A stretch of DNA of 64,000 nucleotides. Source: Mesorhizobium ventifaucium. GTDB taxonomy: Bacteria; Pseudomonadota; Alphaproteobacteria; Rhizobiales; Rhizobiaceae. A program made the translations under genes and the position numbers. The stretch is taken from contig NZ_CAKXZS010000003.1 of the NCBI RefSeq assembly GCF_935822925.1, positions 310,731 through 374,730 of the forward strand, given 5' to 3'. Below, one piece after another: positions 25,876 through 34,930 of this stretch; position 1 is the stretch's first letter; every line of letters starts with the position of its first letter. Below the pieces are notes generated by a model that did not search any database, was not told where the DNA came from, and saw only the letters and a list, made by a program, of their open reading frames with translations.

Positions 25876-25970
25876 GGGAGTAGGGGAGTAGGGGAGTAGG
25901 GGAGTAGGGAAAGGAAAAATTGGCTGTCTCGGCGGGCAGCGTAACATACTCCCCTACTCCCCTACTCCCT
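25876..25970. repeat. 8-bp tandem repeats in inverted arrangement between aroC and ribB
   Basis: The unit GGGGAGTA is repeated four times at about 25876-25910. Its complement TACTCCCC is repeated about three times at 25947-25970. The two arms face each other across a 36-base A/T-richer spacer and can fold to a long stem of over 20 bp. The second arm supplies the last codons and TAG stop of aroC. The array may serve as a transcriptional or mRNA-stability hairpin between the genes; copy number is likely to vary between strains. Confidence 0.75.
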
Positions 25971-27063
25971 TCCCCGTCTGTCCCCGATGACGCAAATAGT
26001 GATCGGCGATCGCGCAGGCAACCATCGCCTCGCCGATCGGCACGGCGCGGATGCCGACGCACGGATCGTGGCGGCCCTTGGTCATGATCTCGACGTCATT
26101 GCCGTCCTTGTCGATCGACTTTCGCGGGGTCAGGATCGACGAGGTCGGCTTGACGGCGAAGCGCGCGACAATCGCCTGGCCGGTCGAGATTCCGCCGAGG
26201 ATGCCACCCGCATTGTTGGACAGGAAGACCGGTTTGCCGTCATTGCCCATTCGCATCTCGTCGGCATTTTCTTCGCCGGTGATGCGGGCGGCCTCGAAGC
26301 CGTTGCCGATCTCGACACCCTTGACGGCATTGATCGACATCAAGCCCGAGGCAATGTCCTGGTCGAGCTTGGCGTAAATTGGCGCGCCCAGGCCTGCCGG
26401 AACGCCGTCGGCGACGATCTCAATTACCGCGCCGACCGAGGAACCCGCCTTGCGGATGCCGTCAAGATACGCAGCGAAGACGCCGACCGATGCCGGATCG
26501 GGCGTGAAGAATGGATTTTCGGCGTCGCCAACGAAATTCCAGTTCCAGTTGGCGCGGTCGATCGACTTTTCCCCCATCGACACCAGCGCGCCACGCACGA
26601 TCATGCCGGGCACGACCTTGCGGGCCAAGGCTCCGGCCGCCACCCGCGCCGCCGTCTCGCGGGCCGAAGAACGGCCGCCACCGCGATGATCGCGCAGGCC
26701 GTATTTGGTGTCGTAGGTATAATCGGCATGTCCCGGCCGGTACTGGCGGGCGATCTCGCCATAGTCCTTGGAGCGCTGGTCGACGTTCTCGATCACCATC
26801 GACACCGGCGTGCCGGTGGTGATCATGGTTTCGCCGTCCTCATCCAGGATGAAGCCTGACAGGATCTTGACCTCGTCGGGTTCGCGACGCTGCGTCACAA
26901 AACGCGATTGACCCGGGCGGCGCTTGTCGAGCTCGGCCTGGATTTCGGCGCGCGTGAAGCGGATGCCGGGCGGACAGCCGTCGACCACGCAGCCGAGCGC
27001 TACGCCATGGCTTTCGCCCCAGGTGGTGACGCGGAAAAGATGGCCAAACGTATTGTGAGACAT
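25954..27063 (-). CDS. aroC: Chorismate synthase
   Basis: The 369-residue FMN-dependent enzyme turns EPSP into chorismate, the last step of the shikimate pathway. Its signatures are GESHG near 15-19, [25 protein letters not shown] near 100-125 (in which the Arg-Gly-Gly-Gly-Arg loop binds substrate) and the C-terminal [17 protein letters not shown] near 340. ATG 27063 gives the normal opening [12 protein letters not shown]. The last six residues (GKGVGE) and the stop are written in a tandem repeat and look like an acquired tail. Confidence 0.96.
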   Translation of the reverse strand: MSHNTFGHLFRVTTWGESHGVALGCVVDGCPPGIRFTRAEIQAELDKRRPGQSRFVTQRREPDEVKILSGFILDEDGETMITTGTPVSMVIENVDQRSKDYGEIARQYRPGHADYTYDTKYGLRDHRGGGRSSARETAARVAAGALARKVVPGMIVRGALVSMGEKSIDRANWNWNFVGDAENPFFTPDPASVGVFAAYLDGIRKAGSSVGAVIEIVADGVPAGLGAPIYAKLDQDIASGLMSINAVKGVEIGNGFEAARITGEENADEMRMGNDGKPVFLSNNAGGILGGISTGQAIVARFAVKPTSSILTPRKSIDKDGNDVEIMTKGRHDPCVGIRAVPIGEAMVACAIADHYLRHRGQTGKGVGE

Positions 27064-27097
27064 GAAAGCCAGCCCTGCCGGCATTCGAGCCGGCTTA

Positions 27098-27144
27098 GCG
27101 CATGACCCCGAAAACCGGAGCGATTTTCGGGAAGGATCATGCGC
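27098..27144. repeat. Rhizobial intergenic palindrome
   Basis: GCGCATGA at the left end pairs with TCATGCGC at the right end; inside, CCCCGAAAA pairs with TTTTCGGG around a short loop. This 47-base imperfect palindrome, upstream of aroC, is of a type widespread between genes in Mesorhizobium and relatives. It may act as an mRNA end or a protein-binding site; no mobility gene is attached. Confidence 0.75.
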
Positions 27145-27353
27145 AAAAATCAAACGTGCCACAACGTCGTTTCTGTGTCAGGACGCGCGGCACCGTAACT
27201 GCGTTCTATTGGCGTTTTCCGCAGTGGTCAAACTGTGATCTGGCGGATTTAGTTTTGACACATTCGGTTGGTTTCTGCTTCCCTCGACCCGTCTGTTGAA
27301 CACCGTCTGTTGAACACCCGCCGCCACTGAGCCGGCGCAATGATAAGAGGACG

Positions 27354-27620
27354 ATGATGCGTATCCTGATCGGCGCCGTTGCCGCGACTTTGCTGATTTC
27401 CACCGCCGCTTTTGCCGGCCAAACCGAAGGCCTGATCAAGGAGATCGACAAGGACACATTGACGCTGACACTCGACGACGGCAAATCCTACAAGCTGAAC
27501 GCCGAAACCGATCTCGAAGCGCTGAAACCCGGCATGGACATCGTGATCGCTTACGACGAGGCAAACGGCGAGAACATCATCACCGACATGCAATTGCCGG
27601 ACAGCGATTCAACCGAATAG
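27354..27620 (+). CDS. DUF1344 small periplasmic protein (88 aa)
   Basis: A Sec signal (residues 1-21, ending AAFA) is followed by a 65-residue OB-like domain: GLIKEIDKDTLTLTLDDGKS, then LKPGMDIVIAYDEANGE. This is the DUF1344 pattern, common in rhizobia, with no known role. AGAGG lies just before the tandem ATG ATG at 27354; either can start the protein. The tail is acidic (PDSDSTE). Confidence 0.88.
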   Translation: MMRILIGAVAATLLISTAAFAGQTEGLIKEIDKDTLTLTLDDGKSYKLNAETDLEALKPGMDIVIAYDEANGENIITDMQLPDSDSTE

Positions 27621-27622
27621 AG

Positions 27623-27886
27623 TCATGCAGTTTGGGCGGTGCTGGCTATTCTCGCGAGCAACGCGACCAGTTCGGGCTGGCGATGGGTCTCGGTTTTGGC
27701 GAAGACGGCTTTCAGGTGATTCCTGGCGGTTTCGTAAGTGACTCCCAAGTCATCCGCGACGGCCTTCAACTCTGCGCCCAATGAAACCCGGCGAGCCAGT
27801 CTCGCCTCGGCAGCGGTCAGCCCGCTCACCTCAGAGCCACTCCAGGCGTCGGCCCTCCAGTCTGAGCAAGCGATCGTGCGGCACAT
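27623..27886 (-). pseudogene. Remnant of a LuxR-type regulator (HTH only)
   Basis: About 65 residues (SGLTAAEARLARRV to ETHRQPELVALLARI) form a complete LuxR/GerE helix-turn-helix, but no sensor domain precedes it. The frame's first 19 residues overlap the end of the phosphatase gene and look random. The HTH resembles that of the full regulator at 51188-52339 (shared LT-AEARLA, KTET-RQ-ELVALL), so this is probably the 3' end of a paralog whose front was lost. A free-standing HTH protein starting inside the phosphatase is less likely. Confidence 0.65.
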
Positions 27887-28418
27887 TCAGGTTTGCGGCT
27901 TCTTTCTCGGGCATTCCCAGCACCATGCGGAACAGGGCGCGCACGACGCCGCCATGGGTCACGCAGACTGTCTGGCGGTCCAGCGCGTCGAACCACGGCT
28001 TTACCCGTTCGAGCAGCATTTGATAGCTTTCGGCGCCCTCACCGGGCGGCAGGAAATTCCACTTGTCGAGGCGCCGCTCCCTGGCCGAGCCGAGATGCCG
28101 GGCCTCGAGTTCGGGAAAGGTGAAACCCTGCCAGTCGCCGAAACTCATTTCGACGAGACGCGGATCGGTGCGGTAAGCCTGGGGATCGAGCCCCATCGCC
28201 ATGCGAATGCATTCCATGGTCTCACGCGTTCGCCGCATCGGGCTGGCGACAAAATCGAAGTCTTCGGGGTTATGAACGAATTCGGCCAGCCGATGGCCAT
28301 TGCGGGTCGCCTGCTCGCGGCCGAGCGGGTTGAGATCGGTGTCGGCCTGTCCTTGCAGCCGGGACTCGGCGTTCCACACCGTCTGGCCATGGCGCGCGAT
28401 GTAGACGAGCGGATACAT
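27831..28418 (-). CDS. Histidine phosphatase family protein
   Basis: The 195-residue protein has the phosphoglycerate-mutase-type signature YIARHGQTVWNAESRLQG at residues 6-23 (His10 would be phosphorylated), a second Arg in SPMRRTRETM near 60 and the catalytic His in VCVTHGGVVRALFRMV near 150. Members hydrolyse phosphate from sugars, nucleotides or cofactors such as alpha-ribazole phosphate; the substrate is not evident. ATG 28418 is the only good start. Downstream its end runs into the HTH remnant. Confidence 0.9.
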   Translation of the reverse strand: MYPLVYIARHGQTVWNAESRLQGQADTDLNPLGREQATRNGHRLAEFVHNPEDFDFVASPMRRTRETMECIRMAMGLDPQAYRTDPRLVEMSFGDWQGFTFPELEARHLGSARERRLDKWNFLPPGEGAESYQMLLERVKPWFDALDRQTVCVTHGGVVRALFRMVLGMPEKEAANLNVPHDRLLRLEGRRLEWL

Positions 28419-28479
28419 TAGGTCATCCGGAGAGCGGTCGAGGGCAGGCTGGAGGCGGGAGAGTATATTCGAGGCGGGT

Positions 28480-29298
28480 CTATTCCTTGACGGTCGAAAT
28501 ATCAGGCGCGTCGACCGCCTTCATGCCGACGACATGGTAGCCGGAATCGACATGGTGGATCTCGCCGGTGACGCCGCGTGAAAGGTTTGAAAGGAAATAG
28601 ACCGCTGAATCGCCGACCTCCTCTTGCGTCACCGTCTGCTTTAGCGGCGAATTGTATTCGTTCCACTTCAAGATGTAGCGAAAATCGCCGATGCCGGAGG
28701 CTGCCAGCGTCTTAATCGGACCGGCGGAGATGGCGTTGACGCGGATTTTCTTGGCGCCAAGGTCGACGGCCAGATAGCGCACGCTGGCTTCGAGCGCTGC
28801 CTTGGCAACACCCATGACGTTGTAGTGCGGCATCACTTTTTCCGCACCGTAATAAGTCAACGTCAGCAGCGAGCCGCCATCGGTCATCAGCGCCTCGGCG
28901 CGCTTGGCGATGGTGGTGAAGGAAAACACCGAAATGTCCATCGTGCGCAGGAAATTGTCGCGCGTCGTCTCGACATAGCGGCCTGTCAGCTCGTCCTTGT
29001 CGGAAAAGGCAATGGCGTGGACGAGGAAATCGAGCTTGCCCCAATGCTTGGCGACGTCGTCGAAGACCGCATCGAGCGTTGTCGGATCGGTCACATCGCA
29101 ATGGCCGGCGACATGGGCGTTGAGTTCCGCCGCCAGCGGCTCGACGCGCTTCTTGAACGCCTCGCCCTGATAGGTCAGCGCGATCTCGGCGCCGTGGTCG
29201 ACGCAGGCCTTGGCTATGCCATAGGCGATCGACCGATTGTTCGCGACGCCCAGGACAAGCCCGCGCTTGCCGGCCATAATGCCTTGTCCACCCGCCAT
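28480..29298 (-). CDS. fabI: Enoyl-[acyl-carrier-protein] reductase (NADH)
   Basis: The 272-residue SDR enzyme reduces the enoyl-ACP double bond in the last step of each fatty acid elongation round. It starts with the FabI nucleotide fold GLVLGVANNRSIAYGIAKA near 13-31. The catalytic Tyr-x6-Lys is visible in HYNVMGVAKAAL near 160-171, with Tyr earlier in TYYGAEKV. The AISAGPIKTLAASGIGDF segment near 195 is the substrate loop. The first ATG (29298) or the internal ATG at codon 8 can both start it; the second matches the shorter family N-terminus. Confidence 0.95.
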   Translation of the reverse strand: MAGGQGIMAGKRGLVLGVANNRSIAYGIAKACVDHGAEIALTYQGEAFKKRVEPLAAELNAHVAGHCDVTDPTTLDAVFDDVAKHWGKLDFLVHAIAFSDKDELTGRYVETTRDNFLRTMDISVFSFTTIAKRAEALMTDGGSLLTLTYYGAEKVMPHYNVMGVAKAALEASVRYLAVDLGAKKIRVNAISAGPIKTLAASGIGDFRYILKWNEYNSPLKQTVTQEEVGDSAVYFLSNLSRGVTGEIHHVDSGYHVVGMKAVDAPDISTVKE

Positions 29299-29442
29299 GT
29301 GAGCGCTCTCCGCAAGATTTGCTGCTTCGTGAAGTGGCTATCGCACAGGCACAGGGCCCCTTCAAGCGTTCAAAACGGACGGGTGAGAGACAAGAGCGTT
29401 TGCGCGCGGCGCGCTTTGACGCGCCAAGCTGAGAAATCCGGG

Positions 29443-30363
29443 CTAGCGTCTGCGGTTGCGCATCAACGCTTCGAGATCGCTGTCGCCACTCTCAGGCAGC
29501 ATCAGCCGCACATGCGCGTAGAGATCGCCGTGACCGCCGACTTTTTCCGGCAGGCCCCTGCCCTTCAGCCGCAGGACCTTGTCCGAGCTGGACCAGGCGG
29601 GAACATTGACTGCAACCTTGCCGGTCGGCGTTTCGACCGCCACCTTGGCACCCAGCACCGCATCCGCCAGCGCAACCGGCAGGTCGGCATGGAGGTCGCG
29701 GCCTTCGACACGGTAGCGCGGATGCCGCCGGAAGCGGATCTTGACCAGCGCATCGCCCGGTTGACCCGGCCCTTGCTCGCCCTGGCCTTTCAGTCGGATG
29801 GTCTGGCCATCCTCGACATAGGCTGGCAGCTTGACGGCGACCTTGCGCCCGTCTGGGAACATCGCCGTTACCTTCTCAGCAGTCGCCGCTTCCTCGATGG
29901 TGATGTCGAGCGCCACGTTCAGGTCGGCGCCGGACGGCGCCTGCCGGCCGGCGCCCATGCCGGCGCCGCGAGAGAAGGTCTCGCCGAAAATCTGGCTGAA
30001 GATGTCGCTGCTGCCGTCGAACGGATCGCCGCTCGGAAGGCTTGAGCGAAATTCAAAACGCGAGCCGCCCGGCCCTTGCTGCCTGCGAAAACCGGCGAAC
30101 GGATCGCCGCCGCCAGCGGCGCCCTCAAAGCCTTGAAAGCGCGGCTTGCCCTCGGCATCGATCTCGCCGCGATCGAAAGCCGCACGGTTCTTCTCGTCGC
30201 CGACGATCTCGTAAGCCTGGTTGGCCGCGGCAAACCGCTCCTTCGCTTTGGGATCCGGATTCTGGTCCGGATGATACTCCTTGGCGAGTTTGCGGTATGC
30301 CGTTTTTATATCCTTGGCCGATGCGTTCTTGGCAACGCCCAGCACCTCATAGGGGTCGCGCAT
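29443..30363 (-). CDS. DnaJ-type co-chaperone (CbpA-like)
   Basis: The 306-residue protein opens with a J domain ([20 protein letters not shown], with the key His-Pro-Asp in EYHPDQNPD near 30). A Gly/Phe-rich linker covers residues 75-135. Two beta-rich substrate-binding domains follow (residues 140-300). The zinc finger region of true DnaJ is absent, as in CbpA. It would stimulate DnaK ATPase. A small lipoprotein gene lies 100 bases upstream on the same strand. Confidence 0.92.
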   Translation of the reverse strand: MRDPYEVLGVAKNASAKDIKTAYRKLAKEYHPDQNPDPKAKERFAAANQAYEIVGDEKNRAAFDRGEIDAEGKPRFQGFEGAAGGGDPFAGFRRQQGPGGSRFEFRSSLPSGDPFDGSSDIFSQIFGETFSRGAGMGAGRQAPSGADLNVALDITIEEAATAEKVTAMFPDGRKVAVKLPAYVEDGQTIRLKGQGEQGPGQPGDALVKIRFRRHPRYRVEGRDLHADLPVALADAVLGAKVAVETPTGKVAVNVPAWSSSDKVLRLKGRGLPEKVGGHGDLYAHVRLMLPESGDSDLEALMRNRRR

Positions 30364-30462
30364 GCTTCCTGTCCTGGGGAAGGAGTGAGTCCACGATTGC
30401 CATCTATATGCGCTCGCATAGGAAGAAATTCCAGTAGCTTACGGTCATATGATGGCGGAAAA

Positions 30463-30963
30463 TCAGAGCGCTTTGAAGTCCTGCATCCGCCAGGCGCCGG
30501 CGCCGGCCAGGCACACCTCGCCCTTGAACAGGGCGACGCCGTCGAAGCTTTCGCGTGAGGCGGTGAAGCGGCGGCAAAGCTGGCCGTTGTCCCTGGACTC
30601 CGCCAGTTCGGTGATCGAGCCGCGCGAACCGGTATCGGAATTCGCCCAGGGAACGGCCTGCCCGCCAAGTTCCTGGACATCGGCTGAAGACACCGCGTTG
30701 CGGATCGTCGCCTGGTCCGAGGCGCGATCCTGGTCGATCGGCAAGGCAGAGGCAGGCGTGCTGCTGGTGAGGATCGTACGGTCGACCTCCGCCTGCTCCA
30801 AACTGAAGCCGCCGGCACCGCAGGCGGCAAGCGGCAAGGCGACCAGCACGATCGCTGCGGCCTTGACCGCAACCTGCGCGTTGGCCGAAGCAATAAGGCT
30901 CCATTGCCTGCTGTCAAAAAGTTGCGCGATGCGCGACAATCGGCAATCTCCCCCGGCCGGCAA
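30463..30963 (-). CDS. RT0821/Lpp0805-type surface lipoprotein
   Basis: The 166-residue protein has a hydrophobic segment with a possible lipobox (LPLAACG, Cys48). A conserved C-terminal domain follows: [17 protein letters not shown] near 103-119 and [13 protein letters not shown] near 128-140, then [13 protein letters not shown]. This is the 17-kDa surface antigen type seen in many alphaproteobacteria, whose role is unknown. The real start may be at a later codon, closer to the hydrophobic stretch, because the first 25 residues look unlike a signal peptide. It is divergent from pdxH. Confidence 0.82.
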   Translation of the reverse strand: MPAGGDCRLSRIAQLFDSRQWSLIASANAQVAVKAAAIVLVALPLAACGAGGFSLEQAEVDRTILTSSTPASALPIDQDRASDQATIRNAVSSADVQELGGQAVPWANSDTGSRGSITELAESRDNGQLCRRFTASRESFDGVALFKGEVCLAGAGAWRMQDFKAL

Positions 30964-30980
30964 TAGAATTTGGAAAAACT

Positions 30981-31598
30981 ATGAGCGAAACTGGGTTAAC
31001 AAGCGGTGACTTTGCCGAGGCTGCCGAGCCATTCCGCCTGTTTGCCGCATGGCTCGAGGACGCGATCAAGAGTGAGATCAACGATCCCAACAGCGTGGCG
31101 CTGGCGACCGTCGATGCCGAGGGCATGCCGAACGTGCGGATGGTGCTGCTCAAGGGGTTCGATGAAAGCGGATTTGTGTTCTATACGAATTTCGAGAGCG
31201 CCAAAGGCCGCGAGATTCTTGGCAGCATGAAGGCGGCGATGTGCTTTCACTGGAAATCGCTGCGCCGGCAGGTGCGCGCGCGCGGGCCGGTGGAGATCGT
31301 AACCGAGGCGGAAGCGGACGCCTACTACGCGACGCGTCCGCGCGGCAGCCGCATCGGCGCTTGGGCGTCGAAACAATCGCGGCCGCTGGAGAGCCGCTTT
31401 GCACTGGAAAAAGCCGTCGCCGAATACACGGCGCGCCATGCGATCGGCGAGATCCCACGGCCGAAACACTGGTCGGGTTTCCGCATCGTGCCGCAGACGA
31501 TCGAGTTCTGGCACGACCGGCCTTTCCGGCTGCACGACCGCATTGTTTTCTCGCGCAACGCTGAGGGCGGCTGGGACAAGACAAGGCTTTATCCCTGA
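30981..31598 (+). CDS. pdxH: Pyridoxamine 5'-phosphate oxidase
   Basis: The 205-residue flavin enzyme oxidises pyridoxamine or pyridoxine phosphate to pyridoxal phosphate. Family motifs are [31 protein letters not shown] (in two parts, near 40-70), [17 protein letters not shown] near 84-100 and the C-terminal [14 protein letters not shown] then [13 protein letters not shown] 30981 lies 17 bases after the start of the divergent lipoprotein gene. Confidence 0.95.
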   Translation: MSETGLTSGDFAEAAEPFRLFAAWLEDAIKSEINDPNSVALATVDAEGMPNVRMVLLKGFDESGFVFYTNFESAKGREILGSMKAAMCFHWKSLRRQVRARGPVEIVTEAEADAYYATRPRGSRIGAWASKQSRPLESRFALEKAVAEYTARHAIGEIPRPKHWSGFRIVPQTIEFWHDRPFRLHDRIVFSRNAEGGWDKTRLYP

Positions 31599-31670
31599 GC
31601 GGGGGGTCCCTTAAGCAGCTTCACCAAGGAGCCTGAGCAATCCTTGCCGAACCACCTTGGTTCACCAATA

Positions 31671-31704
31671 ATCATAGTGAACCCCAAATCATAGTGAACC
31701 CCAA
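31671..31704 (+). repeat. Tandem duplication of a 17-base unit
   Basis: AATCATAGTGAACCCCA occurs twice in direct succession (31671-31687 and 31688-31704) in the 212-base gap between the convergent pdxH and enoyl-CoA hydratase genes. A third partial copy (AAT) follows. The gap also contains an 18-codon frame (ATG 31721 to TGA 31774), too short to call. Confidence 0.7.
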
Positions 31705-31810
31705 ATGAAGGTTATATTCATGACGGCCTTTACCGTGCGCTTCCCGGACCGTTGGGACAGGGAGACGAAGCGATGATTTGGGGACGCGGCTAGGCGTGCG
31801 GTAGCGCCAG

Positions 31811-32563
31811 CTATCCCTTCTTCCTGGTCATGAAGGCCGTCAGCGCAGCGCGGGCTTCGTCGGATTTGAGCCGCGCGCGGAAATACTCGCTTTCCTGGCT
31901 GATGCGGTCAACGAGGTCTTCACGCGAGCCGCGCATCAGGTTACGCGCGATCTTCAGCGCTTGCGGCGGCTTGGCTGCAACCTGCCCGGCAACGGCGAGC
32001 ACGGCGGATTCGAGTTCGTTCTCCTCGACCACCGCGTAGATCAGTCCGGCGGACTTCGCCCGCTCGGCCGACAATCCTTCGCCGAGGCCAAGCAGCGCGA
32101 AGGCGCCCTGCCGGCCGAGAATCTGCGGCGCAAGCAGGCTCGACCCCGCCTCGGGGACCAGGCCGAGATCGACGAAGGGCGTGCGGAACACTGTGCGCGG
32201 CGTGGCGAAGGTCAGGTCGCAATGCAGGTTGAGCGTGGTGCCGATGCCGACCGCAATGCCGTCGACGCCGGAAACCATCGGTTTTTCCGCCCTGGCCAGC
32301 GCCATCAGGAAATCCCAGACTTCGGTGCCGCCCTCGCCGCCGGTGGCGACGACCATGAAATCGGCGAGGTCGTTGCCCGACGAGAAGGCGCCTGAAACAC
32401 CGAGGAAGACATGGACGCGGATCGCCGGATCGGCGTCGCCCTCGGCAAGGGCTTTGGACATTTTCGCATACATGGCGCGCGTCAAGGCGTTCTTCTTGTC
32501 CGGACGGTTCATGCGGATGATCTGGATGGCGCCCTGGCGCTCGACGAGGATGTGGTCTGTCAC
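31811..32563 (-). CDS. Enoyl-CoA hydratase/isomerase family protein
   Basis: The 250-residue crotonase-fold protein shows IQIIRMNRPDKKNALTRAMY near 11-30, the oxyanion loop SGAFSSGNDLADF near 60-72, and the second loop VSGVDGIAVGIGTTLNLHCDLTFA (in two parts, near 97-120) with EAGSS near 142. In the second loop the usual catalytic Glu region is DLGLVPEAGS. It would hydrate or isomerise an acyl-CoA. GTG 32563 with AGGAT upstream is taken as start; the longer open frame upstream is not conserved protein. It follows an acyl-CoA dehydrogenase on the same strand with 44 bases between, which fits a beta-oxidation pair. Confidence 0.9.
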   Translation of the reverse strand: MTDHILVERQGAIQIIRMNRPDKKNALTRAMYAKMSKALAEGDADPAIRVHVFLGVSGAFSSGNDLADFMVVATGGEGGTEVWDFLMALARAEKPMVSGVDGIAVGIGTTLNLHCDLTFATPRTVFRTPFVDLGLVPEAGSSLLAPQILGRQGAFALLGLGEGLSAERAKSAGLIYAVVEENELESAVLAVAGQVAAKPPQALKIARNLMRGSREDLVDRISQESEYFRARLKSDEARAALTAFMTRKKG

Positions 32564-32607
32564 GGGTGATCCTTTGTGAACGTCGTGAAACGTCAACCTG
32601 GTGGCTG

Positions 32608-34377
32608 TCAGGCAGAAATCAGTGTCTTGCCGGCAGCGGCAAGGCTGTCGGCGCCGCCAATGACGCGCTCCTTCAGCGCGCCCGCCTCGCCAAGCAGGTT
32701 TTCGGCGAAGAAGCGGCAAACGGCGATGCGGCTTTGGTCGGCAAGCGCGCCGCGCGCCAGATAGGTTCCGCCCGCCGCAAGCGAGATCAGCCTCAGGTAA
32801 GGCGTCGCGCCGGCCAGCGCCGCGTCCGAGCGGCCGTCGGCGAGCAGCCTTTGCAGGAAGCGCGTCGCCTGGCTGAGATCGTCGAGCGCCTGGTCGAGGC
32901 CGTCGGCGGTGCGGCCAAAACCTTGAAGGTTCGAGGTCCGCGCTTGATTGGCGACGGCTTTCAGTTCGGCGATGTAACCATGCACATGCTCGCCGCCGCC
33001 AAGCGGCAGCTTGCGCGCCACCAGGTCTATCGCCTGGATGCCATTGGTGCCTTCGTAGATCGGCGCGATGCGCGCGTCGCGATAAAGTGCTGCCGCACCC
33101 GTCTCCTCGATGTATCCCATGCCGCCATGAACCTGCAGCCCGAGCGAGGCGACCTCGACACCGACATCGGTGGAGAAGGCCTTGGCCAGCGGCGTCAGCA
33201 GATTGGCGCGCTCCTGCCAATGGATGGCTTCATCGCCGACGGATACGCGCGCGTGGTCAATGGCATGCGCGCAGGAGTAGCTGATGGCGCGCGCAATCTG
33301 GGTCAGCGCCTTCATGGTCAGGAGATTGCGCTGCACGTCGGGGTGATGGACGATCAGCGCCATGCCGTTGCCATTATAGCTCGCGGCGTTGCCTTGCCGG
33401 CGGTCATTGGCGTAGGCGAGCGCCTTCTGCGTGGCCGTTTCGGCGACCGCAACGCCCTGCATGCCGACGGCGAGCCGCGCATTGTTCATCATGGTGAACA
33501 TGCAGGCGAGGCCCTTGTTTTCCTCGCCGATCAGCCAGCCGATCGCGCCGGGGGCGGTCCCTTCGAAACCGTCGCCATAGATCATGGTGCAGGTCGGCGA
33601 GGCGTGGATGCCCAATTTGTGCTCCAGCCCGAAGCAGAAGACGTCGTTGCGGGCGCCAAGCGCGCCATCGTCGCCGACAAGGAATTTCGGCACCAGGAAC
33701 AGCGAAAGGCCACGCGTGCCGGCCGGCGCGTCCGGCAGCCGCGCCAGCACCAGGTGGATGATGTTGTCGGTGAAATCGTGCTCGCCATAGGTTATGAAAA
33801 TCTTCTGGCCGAAAATGCGATAGGTGCCGTCCCCGGCCGGCTCGGCGCGGGCGCGCAAGGCATTCAGATCCGAGCCCGCCTGCGGCTCGGTCAGGTTCAT
33901 CGTGCCCATCCATTCGCCTGAGACGAGCTTTTCCAGGTATTTGGCCTTCAGCGCCGGTGAGGCATGCTTGTCGAGCGCTTCGACCGCGCCCATGGTCAGC
34001 GTCGGGCCGATACCGAAGGCCATGGCGGCGGAGTTCCACATTTCGAGCGCGGCGACGCCCAGCATGGTCGGCAGCGCCTGGCCGCCGAACTCCTCCGGCG
34101 CTGACAGCGCGTTCCAGCCGCCGTCGATCCAGCGGCGATAAAGTTCCTTCCAGCCGGGCGGCGTGGTGACGTCAGCGCCGCTCAGCACCGCGCCTTGTTC
34201 ATCGCCGATCTTGTAGAGCGGCGCGACCTCTTCGCTGGCAAAGCGGCCGGCTTCCGCCAGAATTGCGTCGACGAGGTCTTCGCCAAGGTCGCCAAAGGTG
34301 CCGGCGTCAAGCGCCGGCTTCAGGCCCGCCACATGCTTCAGTGTGAAGGTGATGTCCTCGACTGGTGCCCGGTACAT
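32608..34377 (-). CDS. Acyl-CoA dehydrogenase (FadE-like, C-terminally extended)
   Basis: The 589-residue protein belongs to the long acyl-CoA dehydrogenases: an N-terminal helical domain from residue 1, the FAD/substrate motif MGTMNLTEPQAGSDLNALR near 155-173, KIFITYGEHD near 193, a GIHASPTCTMIYG segment, and the catalytic-base region PIYEGTNGIQAIDLVARK near 447. A further helical domain (480-589) is typical of this subclass. It oxidises an acyl-CoA at the alpha-beta bond and gives electrons to ETF. The enoyl-CoA hydratase gene downstream would take the next step. Confidence 0.93.
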   Translation of the reverse strand: MYRAPVEDITFTLKHVAGLKPALDAGTFGDLGEDLVDAILAEAGRFASEEVAPLYKIGDEQGAVLSGADVTTPPGWKELYRRWIDGGWNALSAPEEFGGQALPTMLGVAALEMWNSAAMAFGIGPTLTMGAVEALDKHASPALKAKYLEKLVSGEWMGTMNLTEPQAGSDLNALRARAEPAGDGTYRIFGQKIFITYGEHDFTDNIIHLVLARLPDAPAGTRGLSLFLVPKFLVGDDGALGARNDVFCFGLEHKLGIHASPTCTMIYGDGFEGTAPGAIGWLIGEENKGLACMFTMMNNARLAVGMQGVAVAETATQKALAYANDRRQGNAASYNGNGMALIVHHPDVQRNLLTMKALTQIARAISYSCAHAIDHARVSVGDEAIHWQERANLLTPLAKAFSTDVGVEVASLGLQVHGGMGYIEETGAAALYRDARIAPIYEGTNGIQAIDLVARKLPLGGGEHVHGYIAELKAVANQARTSNLQGFGRTADGLDQALDDLSQATRFLQRLLADGRSDAALAGATPYLRLISLAAGGTYLARGALADQSRIAVCRFFAENLLGEAGALKERVIGGADSLAAAGKTLISA

Positions 34378-34587
34378 GCCGCTCGCTCCTCCTCTGTTCG
34401 GCAGGCCAACTTAAGATCCGTGCCGGCACAAAACCATCCGCTTTCGGGCCGCCTCTCCCGCCTTCTTTTTACGTAAACGTCAAATTTTGTCACGCGGATT
34501 TTGCAATTGGAGCTGTTCACGCTAAAATCCGCAAACAGCCGGACAAGTTGACCGGCGACAGATCAAGAATACCGGATCGGACCGCCC

Positions 34588-34818
34588 GTGCTCGCCAGAC
34601 CTGACGCCTATCGCTGCATCGAATGCGGCCTGCCCTACCGAGCGGCAGGTTTTTGGCACCATCGCGGCAAGATCGAGGATGGCGCCGCCTATTGGTCGGA
34701 TCGCGGCATTCTGTGTTCGCCGCAATGCTCGCTGGCCTATCACCGCAAGCGCCAGGCTGAGGGAACGCTGCCGCAAGCGCCGGCGCCCGACCCGTTCCAG
34801 CCGCTCGCCCTGCGTTGA
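34588..34818 (+). CDS. Small Cys-rich protein, possible zinc ribbon (76 aa)
   Basis: The protein holds C10-x2-C13 (YRCIECGLP), a WHHRG segment near 23-27, and C43-x3-C47 (ILCSPQCSLAYH). Four Cys in two pairs suggest a small zinc-binding fold resembling those of ribosome- or nucleic-acid-associated proteins. The start is GTG 34588 with only a weak upstream site. It lies between the divergent acyl-CoA dehydrogenase and the lysozyme-like gene. I do not recognise the family. Confidence 0.6.
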   Translation: MLARPDAYRCIECGLPYRAAGFWHHRGKIEDGAAYWSDRGILCSPQCSLAYHRKRQAEGTLPQAPAPDPFQPLALR

Positions 34819-34930
34819 TGACCAGCAAAGCCATCTCCGGGACGATTGCGGCGGTCGCCGCGGGCCGCCGAAAGCATTTCCTTAACCATGGCGGTTCAGG
34901 ATCAGGCTTTGGCCAGCAAGGATATGCTGT

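Noticed and set aside
25876..25970. A CRISPR array
   Set aside because: The repeats are 8 bases long without unique spacers; they are a simple tandem repeat in inverted arms, not CRISPR.
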